64,000 nt of DNA from an uncultured Ruegeria sp. (GTDB taxonomy: Bacteria > Pseudomonadota > Alphaproteobacteria > Rhodobacterales > Rhodobacteraceae). Below the pieces are notes generated by a model. It saw nothing but the letters and a program-made list of their open reading frames with translations. It was not told the DNA's origin and searched no databases. The stretch's first letter is position 1. Every line of letters starts with the position of its first letter. A program made the translations under genes and the position numbers. Positions 8,671 to 17,361 of this stretch are shown in pieces. The stretch covers positions 62,001-126,000 of the forward strand of contig NZ_CANMFF010000010.1 in assembly GCF_947497005.1 (NCBI RefSeq), read 5' to 3'.

Positions 8671-10191
8671 ATGTTCCGCTTCGGAGAATTCGAACTTGAT
8701 ACAGGGGCGTTTGAATTACGTCGTGAGGGGCAGCCGGTAAAAGCTGAACCGCGCGCGTTGGAGTTATTGTGCCTTCTGATCGAAAATAGAGATCGGGTTG
8801 TTGGCCGCGATGAGATCATCGAGAAACTGTGGAACGGGCGCATCGTTTCCGAGGCCGCGATTTCGACTTGTCTGAAAAGCGCGCGACGGGCCATAGGCGA
8901 CGACGGCAAAGCGCAGGCTTTGATAAAAACAGTACATGGTCGTGGCTTCCGATTTGTGAGCGCGCTTGACACGCAACCGATCACGCCCCCGTCCGTGCGC
9001 AGAGGAGTTAATGATCTTCCATCATTGATCATCCTTCCATTGCAGGTCTTCGATTGTGATCCGACCTTGCAAGCTGCGGCGGATAATCTTGTTGAGACAT
9101 TGACCACCGTTTTGACCCGGATACCGCTGTTGTCTATCGTTTCAAGAACAGCAAGCTTTACGTTGAAAGAGCAGGACATCGACTTCGCAGCGATGCGTAA
9201 ACGGTTTGGTGTCTGGTACATGCTTGAGGGCAGTTTTCAGCGTATTGCTGCTGGGGTCCGCGCCAATTTTCAGCTGATCGAAGCGCAGAGCGGACATCAC
9301 CTGTGGGCGCGTCGGATCGAATACCCGGATGGCTTGGGCTTGGTCGACAATTTGCTGGAGGCCCTTGTGCCGTTGCTGGAACCCCAGCTTGTTCGGGCTA
9401 TGATGCAGGACTTGTCTTTGAATGGCGGTGGCGGCTCTGCCCGCTCCCTTACTTTGCAGGCGACCGGAGTGCTTTCGCTGAAAGGATGGAACAGGTCAGC
9501 TTTCGAAGAGGCTGCACGTCTACTTTCTGAGGCTTTGAAGCTTGAGCCGGATCTGGCCCTTGCGCATGCGTATCTCGCCCTGGTGCTGGGATTGGGTCAC
9601 AGGGTTGGAATACTGGCAGATCGTGACACATTGTTCCCGACGGTCATACAAGCCGCGGACCGTGCAATGGAACTGGATGGGTTGGATTCGACAATTCTGG
9701 GCATGACCGGATGTGCGCTTGCCGACATTGGTGAGCGTGACCGGGCCATTCCGATCCTTCGGCATGCTCTGGACCTGAATCCTGATAACGCGCAGGCCAG
9801 AACGGCGTTGGGGACCGTCTATTTACTTGCAGGCCGGTTTGCCGAAGCGAATGCTGACCTGAAGGCTGGAATAGCGGCCAGCCCAATGGACTCACGGCGG
9901 GCGGTTTGGGGATCGGCGCTCGCCATGTCTGCCTTACTGGTCGGCGATACGGAACAAGCCGCAACAGAGATCGAGAAAGCACGCCACGCCGATTCTGGAA
10001 ATCACATCCCATGTGTCATAGATGCTGTTGTTCAAGTTTGCGGGAACCAAATGGAACTAGCCCGCCAAGCCTTGATTTCAGCTCTGAAAATCCGCCCAGA
10101 CTTATCGGAACGTGAGCTGAAATCTCTGGTAGGGAAGGGGTTTGCTTTGCGCTTAGAGCCGTTGCTGGAAAGCGCAAGACTGTCGTCTTAA
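8671..10191 (+). CDS. OmpR-type winged-helix regulator with TPR repeats
   Basis: A 506-residue protein with an N-terminal OmpR/PhoB-type winged helix (FRFGEFELDTGAFELRREG through ALIKTVHGRGFRFV, residues 1-100), a middle domain resembling the TolB/adenylate-cyclase-associated region (LPLQVFDCDPTLQAAADNLV and the following LEGSFQRIAAGVRANFQLI) and C-terminal tetratricopeptide repeats (helical pairs around LARALDLNPDNAQARTALGTVYL-type segments). There is no REC domain and I see no membrane helix, so it is a soluble one-component regulator, unlike CadC. The ATG at 8671 is chosen for its GGGGAT ribosome site; an ATG at 8644 is possible. It is divergent from the methyltransferase and OsmC genes, its probable targets. 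Confidence 0.8.
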   Translation: MFRFGEFELDTGAFELRREGQPVKAEPRALELLCLLIENRDRVVGRDEIIEKLWNGRIVSEAAISTCLKSARRAIGDDGKAQALIKTVHGRGFRFVSALDTQPITPPSVRRGVNDLPSLIILPLQVFDCDPTLQAAADNLVETLTTVLTRIPLLSIVSRTASFTLKEQDIDFAAMRKRFGVWYMLEGSFQRIAAGVRANFQLIEAQSGHHLWARRIEYPDGLGLVDNLLEALVPLLEPQLVRAMMQDLSLNGGGGSARSLTLQATGVLSLKGWNRSAFEEAARLLSEALKLEPDLALAHAYLALVLGLGHRVGILADRDTLFPTVIQAADRAMELDGLDSTILGMTGCALADIGERDRAIPILRHALDLNPDNAQARTALGTVYLLAGRFAEANADLKAGIAASPMDSRRAVWGSALAMSALLVGDTEQAATEIEKARHADSGNHIPCVIDAVVQVCGNQMELARQALISALKIRPDLSERELKSLVGKGFALRLEPLLESARLSS

Positions 10192-10363
10192 CTACAGAAC
10201 TGACAACACAGGCACTTGCGCCAATCAGTGAGTTTCTTCTGACCAACCACTGTCATTTGTCATCCTTTCGGAAGCTATATCCTATCGTGAAAACTTGAAC
10301 CGCCAATACCTGCTGTGCTTTACGCTCATGAGGTATTGGAGACTCAGTGTTTCCCAGAACGCT

Positions 10364-11878
10364 TTAGGAGAATTGTTCCGGCAGCAAAGCGTCAGGCAGG
10401 TTTTGATAACAGACAGGTCGCAGGAAACGGCGTATCGACAATGTACCAACAGATGTTGCACCAAAATTGGTCGAAGCCGGGTATGGGCCGCCATGTACCA
10501 TGCTGTCACATACCTCGACCCCGGTTGGGAACCCATTGGCCAACACGCGCCCGGCTTTGCGTTCTAGGATCGGAAGCAAGGATCGTGCCGTATCCATGTC
10601 GTCGTCATCCATATGCAGGGTGCAGGTCAACTGGCCATGCAGGCTGCGCGCGACTTCGCGCATTTCGTCTGGTGTCTCGGCGGTCACAATGATTCCCAAT
10701 GGACCAAACACCTCTTCAGCGAGGGTTTCGTTTGCTAGCCATGTCGCTGCGCTGGTTTGGTACAGGTAGGGGGTTGCGTTGCGTTGATCGCACATCGAAG
10801 TCAGAACCTCCTGAACGCCAGCGGTTTCCGCAACCCGCGCCTTACCATGACGATAGGCTTCAGCGATACCGTCGGTCAGCATGGTCTGCGCTGGAACCTC
10901 GGTCAACGCGGTCTGTGTGGTGCCGGCGAAACGGTCTGCTGCCTCTCCTGCCAGCATCACTGCAACGCCCGGATTAGTGCAGAATTGCCCCGCGCCCATT
11001 GACAGCGACCCGGCCCAGCCTTTGGCCAGTTCCTCGCCTCGGTTTGTCAACGCAGCATCCAGAATGAACATCGGATTGACGGATCCAAGCTCACCGAAAA
11101 ACGGGATCGGTTCGGGGCGGGCTGCGCATAGATCGAAAAGAGCACGGCCCCCGGCAAGCGACCCGGTGAAACCAACGGCCTTGATCAGTGGGTGTTGCAC
11201 CAAGGCTGATCCCACTGCGCGGTCACCGCCCTGTATCAAGCTGAACACACCAGGATGCACGTCGCAGCGCTGGGCGGCGGCGTATATTGCTTCGGCTATG
11301 ATCTCGCCGGTGCCCGGGTGGGCGCTGTGGCCCTTGACGACAACTGGGCAGCCTGCGGCCAGCGCCGCGGCGGTGTCGCCCCCGGCGGTTGAAAACGCCA
11401 GCGGGAAATTTGAGGCGCCGAACACCGCAACCGGGCCAATCGGGCGCTGGATCATTTTCAGATCGGGGCGGGGCAGGGGCGCACGATCCGGCAGCGCGCC
11501 GTCATGGCGTCGGTCAAGATACTCTCCGCTGAGGATATGCGTTGCAAACAGCCTTAGTTGTCCCGAGGTTCGGCCCCGCTCTCCTTGCAGCCGAGCTTCG
11601 GGCAGGCCGGTTTCCTGTGTGCCGATCTCGGTGATCGCATCGGCGCGTGCCTCTATCTCGTCGGCGATCGCGTTCAGGAATGCCGCACGTTCTTCCCGGG
11701 TGGAATAGCCATAACTCCAGAATGCCTCCTCTGCGGCCTGCACGGCGGCATCGACGTCGGTAATACGACCTTTTGAGAAGTCATGAGACGGCCCTTGCGC
11801 GGGTTGCGACGTAAAGAATTCGTCGCCTGCCAGCCAGTTGCCGGCGATCAGGTGTTTGCCATGCGGAGTGAAGATCAT
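10364..11878 (-). CDS. 2,5-dioxovalerate (alpha-ketoglutarate semialdehyde) dehydrogenase
   Basis: A 504-residue aldehyde dehydrogenase of the NADP-dependent KGSADH type. The general-base Glu is in FFGELGSVNPMFI and the nucleophilic Cys in MGAGQFCTNPGV, both characteristic of this subfamily, as is the N-terminal HLIAGNWLAG. It oxidises 2-oxoglutarate semialdehyde to 2-oxoglutarate, the last step of trans-4-hydroxy-L-proline breakdown (also of some sugar-acid pathways). It has a ribosome site GAGG and a perfect operator-like palindrome 32 bases upstream, and follows the GntR regulator gene. Its context with the hydroxyproline genes makes the assignment firm. Confidence 0.9.
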   Translation of the reverse strand: MIFTPHGKHLIAGNWLAGDEFFTSQPAQGPSHDFSKGRITDVDAAVQAAEEAFWSYGYSTREERAAFLNAIADEIEARADAITEIGTQETGLPEARLQGERGRTSGQLRLFATHILSGEYLDRRHDGALPDRAPLPRPDLKMIQRPIGPVAVFGASNFPLAFSTAGGDTAAALAAGCPVVVKGHSAHPGTGEIIAEAIYAAAQRCDVHPGVFSLIQGGDRAVGSALVQHPLIKAVGFTGSLAGGRALFDLCAARPEPIPFFGELGSVNPMFILDAALTNRGEELAKGWAGSLSMGAGQFCTNPGVAVMLAGEAADRFAGTTQTALTEVPAQTMLTDGIAEAYRHGKARVAETAGVQEVLTSMCDQRNATPYLYQTSAATWLANETLAEEVFGPLGIIVTAETPDEMREVARSLHGQLTCTLHMDDDDMDTARSLLPILERKAGRVLANGFPTGVEVCDSMVHGGPYPASTNFGATSVGTLSIRRFLRPVCYQNLPDALLPEQFS

Positions 11879-11909
11879 TTGGGCCTCGTATATGTGGATG
11901 TTCAGTTTC

Positions 11910-11924
11910 TGGATAATGTATCCA
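11910..11924. promoter_or_regulatory. Candidate GntR operator, KGSADH promoter
   Basis: A perfect 15-base inverted repeat TGGATAATGTATCCA (TGGATA-N3-TATCCA) between the GntR stop and the KGSADH start. The same TGGAT-N5-ATCCA layout recurs before the ABC transporter operon and, degenerately, upstream of the regulator, which marks it as the binding site of the GntR/FCD regulator encoded here. Confidence 0.65.
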
Positions 11925-11950
11925 AAATGACCAAACTTACAAGACCTACG

Positions 11951-12631
11951 TCAGGAATCCTCTGCCACCCGTTTCGAGGCAATCATTTCCAGAAGCTGTT
12001 CTTTGGTCCGCCGGATATGCCGCAGCAAGACCTCGCTTGCCTCATCCCCCTTACCCTCCTGGGCTAACCGCAGCAGGTCGCGATGCTCTTTCTTTGCAGG
12101 CTCACGCTGTTTCATCACACTCAGGTGCATCCGTACATAGCGATCCGATTGCAGGTTGACGCGATCCAGGAGTTCATTGGTCAGCTTCCGCCGTGAGGCC
12201 GCGTAAAGCGCCGAGTGATACTGATAATTCAATATCCCCCACTTGCCGACGTCATTTTCATCGTATGACGCCTCCATCTGTGTCAGAATTTCATCGCAAC
12301 GTGCAAAATCATTGGGGCCCATATTCGGGATGGCCCGGCGGAACAGGTCCACTTCGATCAGGATACGAAGATCAAAAATCTCGCCGATTTCGTCGAGGGA
12401 ATGTTTGGTAACGGAACCGCCGCGGTTGTTGGCCCATTGAACCAGACCTTCTGCATTCAGACGCTTCAGCGCTTCGCGGATTGGCATGCGCGAGACATCA
12501 TATTCCTCGGCCAGCGCTTCCTGTCGGATCGTCTCACCTTCGGCAAGCTCGCCGCTCAGGATACGCTCACGCAGGTCATTCGCGATAACGTCTGGTAAGC
12601 TTTGCTTTGCGATTGCGCGTTTTCCTGCCAT
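11951..12631 (-). CDS. GntR family regulator, FadR/FCD subfamily
   Basis: A 226-residue regulator with an N-terminal winged helix (LPDVIANDLRERILSG, then ETIRQEALAEEYDVSRMPIREALKRL) and a C-terminal all-helical FCD ligand domain with the usual acidic and histidine positions (LRILIEVDLFRRAI, NYQYHSALYAA, EHRDLLRLA). FCD regulators bind small organic acids and release DNA. The ATG at 12631 is preferred; an upstream in-frame TTG at 12664 would place the operator-like repeat inside the gene. It lies between the hydroxyproline operon and KGSADH and probably represses both and itself. Confidence 0.88.
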   Translation of the reverse strand: MAGKRAIAKQSLPDVIANDLRERILSGELAEGETIRQEALAEEYDVSRMPIREALKRLNAEGLVQWANNRGGSVTKHSLDEIGEIFDLRILIEVDLFRRAIPNMGPNDFARCDEILTQMEASYDENDVGKWGILNYQYHSALYAASRRKLTNELLDRVNLQSDRYVRMHLSVMKQREPAKKEHRDLLRLAQEGKGDEASEVLLRHIRRTKEQLLEMIASKRVAEDS

Positions 12632-12655
12632 TTCCAATTTCCCGCCACGGTTTTT

Positions 12656-12671
12656 TGGATACAATTACCCA
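12656..12671. promoter_or_regulatory. Degenerate GntR operator half-sites before the regulator
   Basis: TGGATA-CAAT-TACCCA, an imperfect inverted repeat (one arm mismatch) directly upstream of the chosen GntR start. It resembles the perfect site at 11910-11924 and suggests autoregulation. Weak alone. Confidence 0.35.
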
Positions 12672-12745
12672 TTTTCAGTGGCCTTTCCAAGCCGAACTTA
12701 GACTTCGATTCATATGGAAGAGCTGAAAAAGTCTAAATCTGATGA

Positions 12746-12767
12746 TGATTCCAACATCCAGGATGTT
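12746..12767. promoter_or_regulatory. Candidate GntR operator upstream of regulator gene
   Basis: TGATTCCAACATCCA at 12746-12760 matches the transporter promoter element TGGATCCAACATCCA (21326-21340) at 13 of 15 positions. It also overlaps a perfect palindrome AACATCC-A-GGATGTT (12753-12767). It lies in the 330-base gap between the proline-racemase-like gene and the regulator; the rest of that gap holds nothing else I can support. Confidence 0.55.
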
Positions 12768-12958
12768 TCAAGTCCACTACTTTGAAAGGGTAGGTCATCA
12801 GGTCCGAAACAAGATCAACCGTCCAAACTTGTAAGTGTTGAAGGTGTCCGACAAGGTTTGCCATCACGCTAAATTAAACTCAAATTACCAATACCTTGCC
12901 GTGAATCTTAAGGCGTTGCAGATCCCATGCATGTTAGAAAATTGCGCGATAGCCGCAT

Positions 12959-13984
12959 TCAGACACCCCAGGTGTCCGACAAACGATATCCACCCGGCCA
13001 TGGGTCGTCAGGATCCAACATATGCTGATGAATGCCAGTAATCCAGCCACGACCGCTGATTTCTGGAATGATCGCCGCGCGGTCACCCACTTGCGCAGTG
13101 TCAACAATCCGGCCAGCGAACCGCGATCCGATGATCGAGACAGCCTCGAAGGTTTGGCCGGGTTGCATCAACCCTTTTGCCGCCATCAGCGCCATGCGGG
13201 CTGACACTGCTGTACCCGTCGGTGAGCGGTCTACCTTGCCCGGCTGGATCGCCACGGCGGATTTACTGGCTAGCCCGGTTTGTGTTTCACTCAGTGGCCC
13301 GGAGAATGCACAAAAGGAAATGTGATCCCAATCCGTGTTTTCGGGATGCGAGAACCCAAGCTGCTCATTGGCTGCGTTTGTGATCTTTACCCCCAACCGG
13401 GCTATATCGCGTGCCTCATGTTCGACGATTTCGAACCCGAGTGCCTGAGCATCGACGACAACGAAACTGTCACCGCCATAGGCGGTATCAACCGTGAACG
13501 TGCCAACGCCCGCCACTTCGAGCGGGACTGACAGCTTGTCGGCGAAACTGGGCAAGTTCTGTACAAAGATGCGTTGTGCCTTGCCGTCCCGGCATTCCGC
13601 CCGCACCCGGACCAATCCGCCTGGAGCCTCAAGCACCATATGGGTTTCAGGCTCTTGCATTGGAATGATCCCACCATCCAGCAACACGGTTGAAACACAG
13701 ATCGAATTTGAGCCGGACATGGGCGGCGTGTCTTCTGGCTCCATGATGATCCAGGCTGCGTCTGCCTTAGGGTTTTTGGGTGGCACCAGAAGATTGACAT
13801 GCCGGAACACACCGCCGCGCGGTTCGTTCAGCACAAAGTTGCGCAGGGTCTGGTCCTGTGCAATGAAACTACGCTGTGCCCAGAGGGTGTCGCCTGGCGG
13901 TGGAGCGACGCCCCCGACGATGACGTCCCCGACTTCACCTTCGGCGTGGGCCGAAATCACATGTACGGTTTTGCTGCTGCGCAT
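12959..13984 (-). CDS. Proline racemase family protein with Ser/Thr active-site pair (probable 3-hydroxyproline dehydratase-like)
   Basis: A 341-residue member of the proline racemase superfamily. In racemases and 4-hydroxyproline epimerases two Cys act as acid/base catalysts; here the first position is Ser90 ([11 protein letters not shown]) and the second is Thr256 ([13 protein letters not shown]). Loss of the second Cys to Thr is the hallmark of trans-3-hydroxy-L-proline dehydratases, which eliminate water to give pyrroline-2-carboxylate. The Ser at the first position is less usual. It ends the long hydroxyproline operon, 8 bases after the enolase-superfamily gene. A true Cys/Cys epimerase is present separately, so this copy probably has a different job. 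Confidence 0.75.
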   Translation of the reverse strand: MRSSKTVHVISAHAEGEVGDVIVGGVAPPPGDTLWAQRSFIAQDQTLRNFVLNEPRGGVFRHVNLLVPPKNPKADAAWIIMEPEDTPPMSGSNSICVSTVLLDGGIIPMQEPETHMVLEAPGGLVRVRAECRDGKAQRIFVQNLPSFADKLSVPLEVAGVGTFTVDTAYGGDSFVVVDAQALGFEIVEHEARDIARLGVKITNAANEQLGFSHPENTDWDHISFCAFSGPLSETQTGLASKSAVAIQPGKVDRSPTGTAVSARMALMAAKGLMQPGQTFEAVSIIGSRFAGRIVDTAQVGDRAAIIPEISGRGWITGIHQHMLDPDDPWPGGYRLSDTWGV

Positions 13985-13992
13985 TTTGTCCC

Positions 13993-15096
13993 TCAGCTAT
14001 ATTGTGCGACAGGCGCGCCCAGCGTGTCGAGTATCGGTGTGATGCCCAGACCGGGCCGATCCGAGGCGGTCATCCGGCCATTCACTCGCTCTGGTGCGCC
14101 CTCGGCGATGTCAACCGTGCCATAGGAGTTGAAATCGGTGGCCGAGAACGTGAACTCGGACGGTGTCGACCGAGCCAGATGGGCGATGGCGGCTGTGGTG
14201 ATGTCGCCACCCCAGGTGTCTTCGATGGTCATCGGGATACCATGTGACACGCACAAATCCCGCATAAGCCGCGCCTTGGTCAAACCGCCCACCTTGGAGA
14301 TTTTGAGGTTGATCACATCCATCGCGTCTTCGGCAATACCGCGAACCAGCGTGTTGGGCGTGTCGATCACCTCGTCCATCACAAACGGCAGCGCGGTGCG
14401 GCGACGGATCGAGACGCATTCCTCATAGGTCAGGCAGGGCTGTTCCACATAGACATCCAGACCCGAGATTGCGCCCACCACGCGGGCAGCCTCGTGCCGG
14501 GTCCAGCCGGTATTGGCATCTGCCACCAGCAGGTCGGTCTTTTTCAGAACCGCTCGGGTGGCGTGAATACGGTCGATATCGTCATTGGCCTCACCGCCTA
14601 CCTTGAGTTGGAACTTGGTGTATCCTTCAGCCGCGTAGCCTTCGATCTTCTTCGCCATGATTTCGGGCGCTTCCTGACTGATCGCACGGTAGAGCGCCAC
14701 ATCATCCTGCGCGCCGCCACCCAGCAGCGTGTAAAGCGGTTGGCCCGTGGCTTTGCCCAGCAGATCCCAACAGGCAATATCAACCGGTGCTTTGGCATAA
14801 GGATGGCCGCGCAGGGCTGCATCCATCGTGCGATTGATCTGACCGATATTTAGCGGATCCTGCCCGATCAGATGCAGGGCAAGTTCCGCCAGTCCCGCCC
14901 GAACGCCAAGCGCGAACGAAGGAAGGTAGGCCGATCCCAGCGGACAACACTCGGCATAGCCTTTCAGACCCTCGTCAGTGATGATTTCCAGAACGGTGCT
15001 GTCGAATACTTCGACATAGTTGCCATTGGACCAGCTATAGCGGCCTTCTTTCAGCGGCAGATCCACCTGGTATACATTCAATGCGGTGATTTTCAT
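13993..15096 (-). CDS. Enolase superfamily enzyme, likely cis-3-hydroxyproline dehydratase or hydroxyproline (betaine) epimerase
   Basis: A 367-residue mandelate racemase/muconate-lactonizing type enzyme. The catalytic Lys is in KFQLKVGGE, the metal ligands in VADANTG, YVEQPC and VMDEV, and the second Lys in [11 protein letters not shown]. The pattern [17 protein letters not shown] and [18 protein letters not shown] resembles the hydroxyproline-betaine epimerase HpbD and the cis-3-hydroxy-L-proline dehydratase described from marine alphaproteobacteria. Both activities are proton abstraction at C-alpha. It sits in the hydroxyproline operon, 15 bases after the amino-acid oxidase. I cannot decide between the two functions by eye. 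Confidence 0.75.
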   Translation of the reverse strand: MKITALNVYQVDLPLKEGRYSWSNGNYVEVFDSTVLEIITDEGLKGYAECCPLGSAYLPSFALGVRAGLAELALHLIGQDPLNIGQINRTMDAALRGHPYAKAPVDIACWDLLGKATGQPLYTLLGGGAQDDVALYRAISQEAPEIMAKKIEGYAAEGYTKFQLKVGGEANDDIDRIHATRAVLKKTDLLVADANTGWTRHEAARVVGAISGLDVYVEQPCLTYEECVSIRRRTALPFVMDEVIDTPNTLVRGIAEDAMDVINLKISKVGGLTKARLMRDLCVSHGIPMTIEDTWGGDITTAAIAHLARSTPSEFTFSATDFNSYGTVDIAEGAPERVNGRMTASDRPGLGITPILDTLGAPVAQYS

Positions 15097-15111
15097 GCGG
15101 TGTTCTCCAGA

Positions 15112-16362
15112 TCAAAAACGGGTAGATGCATAGGGTGTCATGTCGAGTGTCGGCTTGGTGTCTGTGATCAGATCGGCGATCAGGTCTGCCGTGCCTGCGG
15201 ATTGAGTCAAACCCAGATGGCCATGCCCAAAGGCATAAAGAACCTGCGGCGCGCGGGCCGAGCGGTCGATCACCGGCAGGCTGTCAGGCAGCGAAGGGCG
15301 AAAGCCCATCCATTGTGTGCCACCTTCAAGGTTGAGGTCAGGCATGAAACGCCCGGCCTTGGCCAGCAAGGTATCGGCGCGCTTGAAATTGGGAGCCAGT
15401 TTCAGGCCCCCCAGTTCGACCGCACCGCCGATGCGCACACCGCCGTTGATCTTCGTCACCACAAACCCGTGCCCTCCAAATGTCAGATGGGTGCGCAGGT
15501 CAAAGGCCCCTTCGGGCAGAGTGGTGTTATAGCCGCGCTCTGTCTCAAGCGGGATGTGATCGCCTAGGATTTTCGTCAATTGGTGAGACCAGGCTCCGGC
15601 AGCCACGACCACTTGTCCGGCAGCAACTTCACCAATGGTGGTGGCAAGGTGTACACCCAAATCGGTCGGTGTAAGCTCGGTAATCTCAGCGATCTCGATC
15701 CGTCCCCCGCGTGCGGAGAATTGCTCGGCCAGATAGCTGGTCCAGCGGGCCGGATCTACTGTGTTCGTCCAACTGGGCGTAAAACCTGCATGGGTAAATC
15801 TCCGGTGAAGTCCAGGCTGAATTTCGGCAATCGCGTCGGGGCCGTCCAGCAGATCAAAGGGGATGCCATGATCGTTGAGCAGGTCCCATTTGGGCAGACT
15901 GGCGCAGAATTCGCTTTCACTCTCGAACAATTGCAATTGGCCTTCGCGCTGCATCAGCGCTTCGCCATCCACATCCGTGATCTGTCGCTCAAGCGCAGCG
16001 CGGCTGTGATCCATCAGCGCGGCCTGCGCAGACAGCGCGGCACCATAGCGATCCCGCCAACTAGCCCGCCAGAACCGCAGCATCCACGGCGCGATGTTCA
16101 ATGCGTAAGAGGGTGGAACTGAAAGCGGCCCCAGCGGATCAAGCAGCCATTTCGGGGCCTTACGCATGATCCCCGGTGTGGCTAAAGGCACGATATCTGC
16201 AAAGGCAAATGCTCCGGCGTTGCCTTTCGAGGCCCCGGCGCCGATGCCTTCGCGATCCAGAACCAGCACCTGCCTGCCGCGCTTTTGCAATTCCAGCGCG
16301 GTGCTGATCCCGATGATGCCAGCGCCGATCACAACAATATCCGTTCGGGTGTCTTGCGGCAT
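15112..16362 (-). CDS. FAD-dependent D-amino acid dehydrogenase (cis-4-hydroxy-D-proline oxidase)
   Basis: A 416-residue DadA/DAO-type flavoprotein. The FAD-binding motif VVIGAGIIGISTALELQKRG is at the N-terminus and the C-terminal flavin contact GHGHLGLTQSAGTADLIADL near residue 390. In hydroxyproline catabolism this enzyme oxidises cis-4-hydroxy-D-proline, made by the epimerase next door, to pyrroline-4-hydroxy-2-carboxylate. It lies between the epimerase and enolase-family genes in one operon. It is a single-subunit enzyme of full length, unlike the three-subunit dehydrogenase found in some pseudomonads. Confidence 0.88.
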   Translation of the reverse strand: MPQDTRTDIVVIGAGIIGISTALELQKRGRQVLVLDREGIGAGASKGNAGAFAFADIVPLATPGIMRKAPKWLLDPLGPLSVPPSYALNIAPWMLRFWRASWRDRYGAALSAQAALMDHSRAALERQITDVDGEALMQREGQLQLFESESEFCASLPKWDLLNDHGIPFDLLDGPDAIAEIQPGLHRRFTHAGFTPSWTNTVDPARWTSYLAEQFSARGGRIEIAEITELTPTDLGVHLATTIGEVAAGQVVVAAGAWSHQLTKILGDHIPLETERGYNTTLPEGAFDLRTHLTFGGHGFVVTKINGGVRIGGAVELGGLKLAPNFKRADTLLAKAGRFMPDLNLEGGTQWMGFRPSLPDSLPVIDRSARAPQVLYAFGHGHLGLTQSAGTADLIADLITDTKPTLDMTPYASTRF

Positions 16363-16428
16363 GGCCAGATGTTCTCAGATTGTGGTTCAGTTCCTAGGGC
16401 CGGATTGCGCCGGTCCCCAGTCATTATG

Positions 16429-17361
16429 TCAAAGAATAATCCCGTGGCGGAACGGATCGTTCTGCGCGAAAATCAATTTCCCTTCGGCCATGATATGTGC
16501 CTGCCCGGTCAAGGTTGGAATAACACCACCATTGAGGCCGGGCTGATAGCTCAACCGGTAAGGGCTGCCGATCACGCTTTCCTGCACGATCTCTTCCCCC
16601 GAGGCCAATACTCCATCCGCCGCCAGACACGCCAGACGCGCCGAGCTGCCGGTTCCGCATGGGGATCGGTCATATTGATCGTCCGGGCACAGAACAAAGT
16701 TTCGGCTATGAACGTTTTTGTTATGGGATTGATCCTGCAGGATCACGTGATCCACCGGTTCCCCGTTTTCACCCAGCACGTCCTGAGCGATACACGCTTC
16801 GCGGATGGCAATAGTCAGATCGGTCAAGGCACGGATATTGCAGGGATCAACTGCTATCGGACTGGGATCGACAATGAAGAACCAGTTGCCACCATAGGCC
16901 AGATCGCCAGTCACTTTCCCATGGGCTTCGACATCGACCGATACAGAAGCCTTTACCCGGCGGCTTTCGATATTGGTAACGCGCACAGTATTGGCATCCA
17001 GCAGGTCCACCGAGATGACACCAGCCGGGGTTTCGACTTTGTGCGTACCCGGTCCGATCCGGCCCAGATGCGCCAGAGTGACCCCCAGACCGATGGTGCC
17101 ATGTCCGCACATGCCTAGAACTGCATCCGCGTCGAAATAAATCACGCCGGTCTCGCATTCTGAATCTTCGGGTGCGACCAGAAGCGCACCAACCATGCCG
17201 GGTTGGCCACGCGGCTCCAGCAGAACCGACTTGTAGAACGCCTCATGCTCGGTGGCGAAGCGATGTGCACGCTCGGCCAACGGGCCCGACCCCAGATCGG
17301 GGCCGCCGTCGAGGATCACCCGCGTGGGCATTCCCCCGGTATGGCTGTCGATCACACGCAT
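16429..17361 (-). CDS. 4-hydroxyproline 2-epimerase
   Basis: A 310-residue proline racemase superfamily protein retaining both catalytic cysteines, Cys85 in GMCGHGTIGLG and Cys235 in DRSPCGTGSSARL. The sequence around the first Cys and the length match 4-hydroxyproline 2-epimerases, which convert trans-4-hydroxy-L-proline to cis-4-hydroxy-D-proline. Its start overlaps the deaminase gene by 10 bases, so translation is coupled. It is the entry enzyme of the catabolic operon and contrasts with the Ser/Thr homologue downstream. Confidence 0.92.
   Translation of the reverse strand: MRVIDSHTGGMPTRVILDGGPDLGSGPLAERAHRFATEHEAFYKSVLLEPRGQPGMVGALLVAPEDSECETGVIYFDADAVLGMCGHGTIGLGVTLAHLGRIGPGTHKVETPAGVISVDLLDANTVRVTNIESRRVKASVSVDVEAHGKVTGDLAYGGNWFFIVDPSPIAVDPCNIRALTDLTIAIREACIAQDVLGENGEPVDHVILQDQSHNKNVHSRNFVLCPDDQYDRSPCGTGSSARLACLAADGVLASGEEIVQESVIGSPYRLSYQPGLNGGVIPTLTGQAHIMAEGKLIFAQNDPFRHGIIL

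Noticed and set aside
10881..11708. 275-codon open frame antisense to KGSADH
   Set aside because: Low-complexity proline/serine-rich translation typical of GC-rich antisense reading; the sense enzyme is intact.
12659..12664. TTG at 12664 as start of the GntR gene
   Set aside because: It would put the operator-like repeat inside the gene, and the first 11 residues look unrelated to the family; the ATG at 12631 is better.
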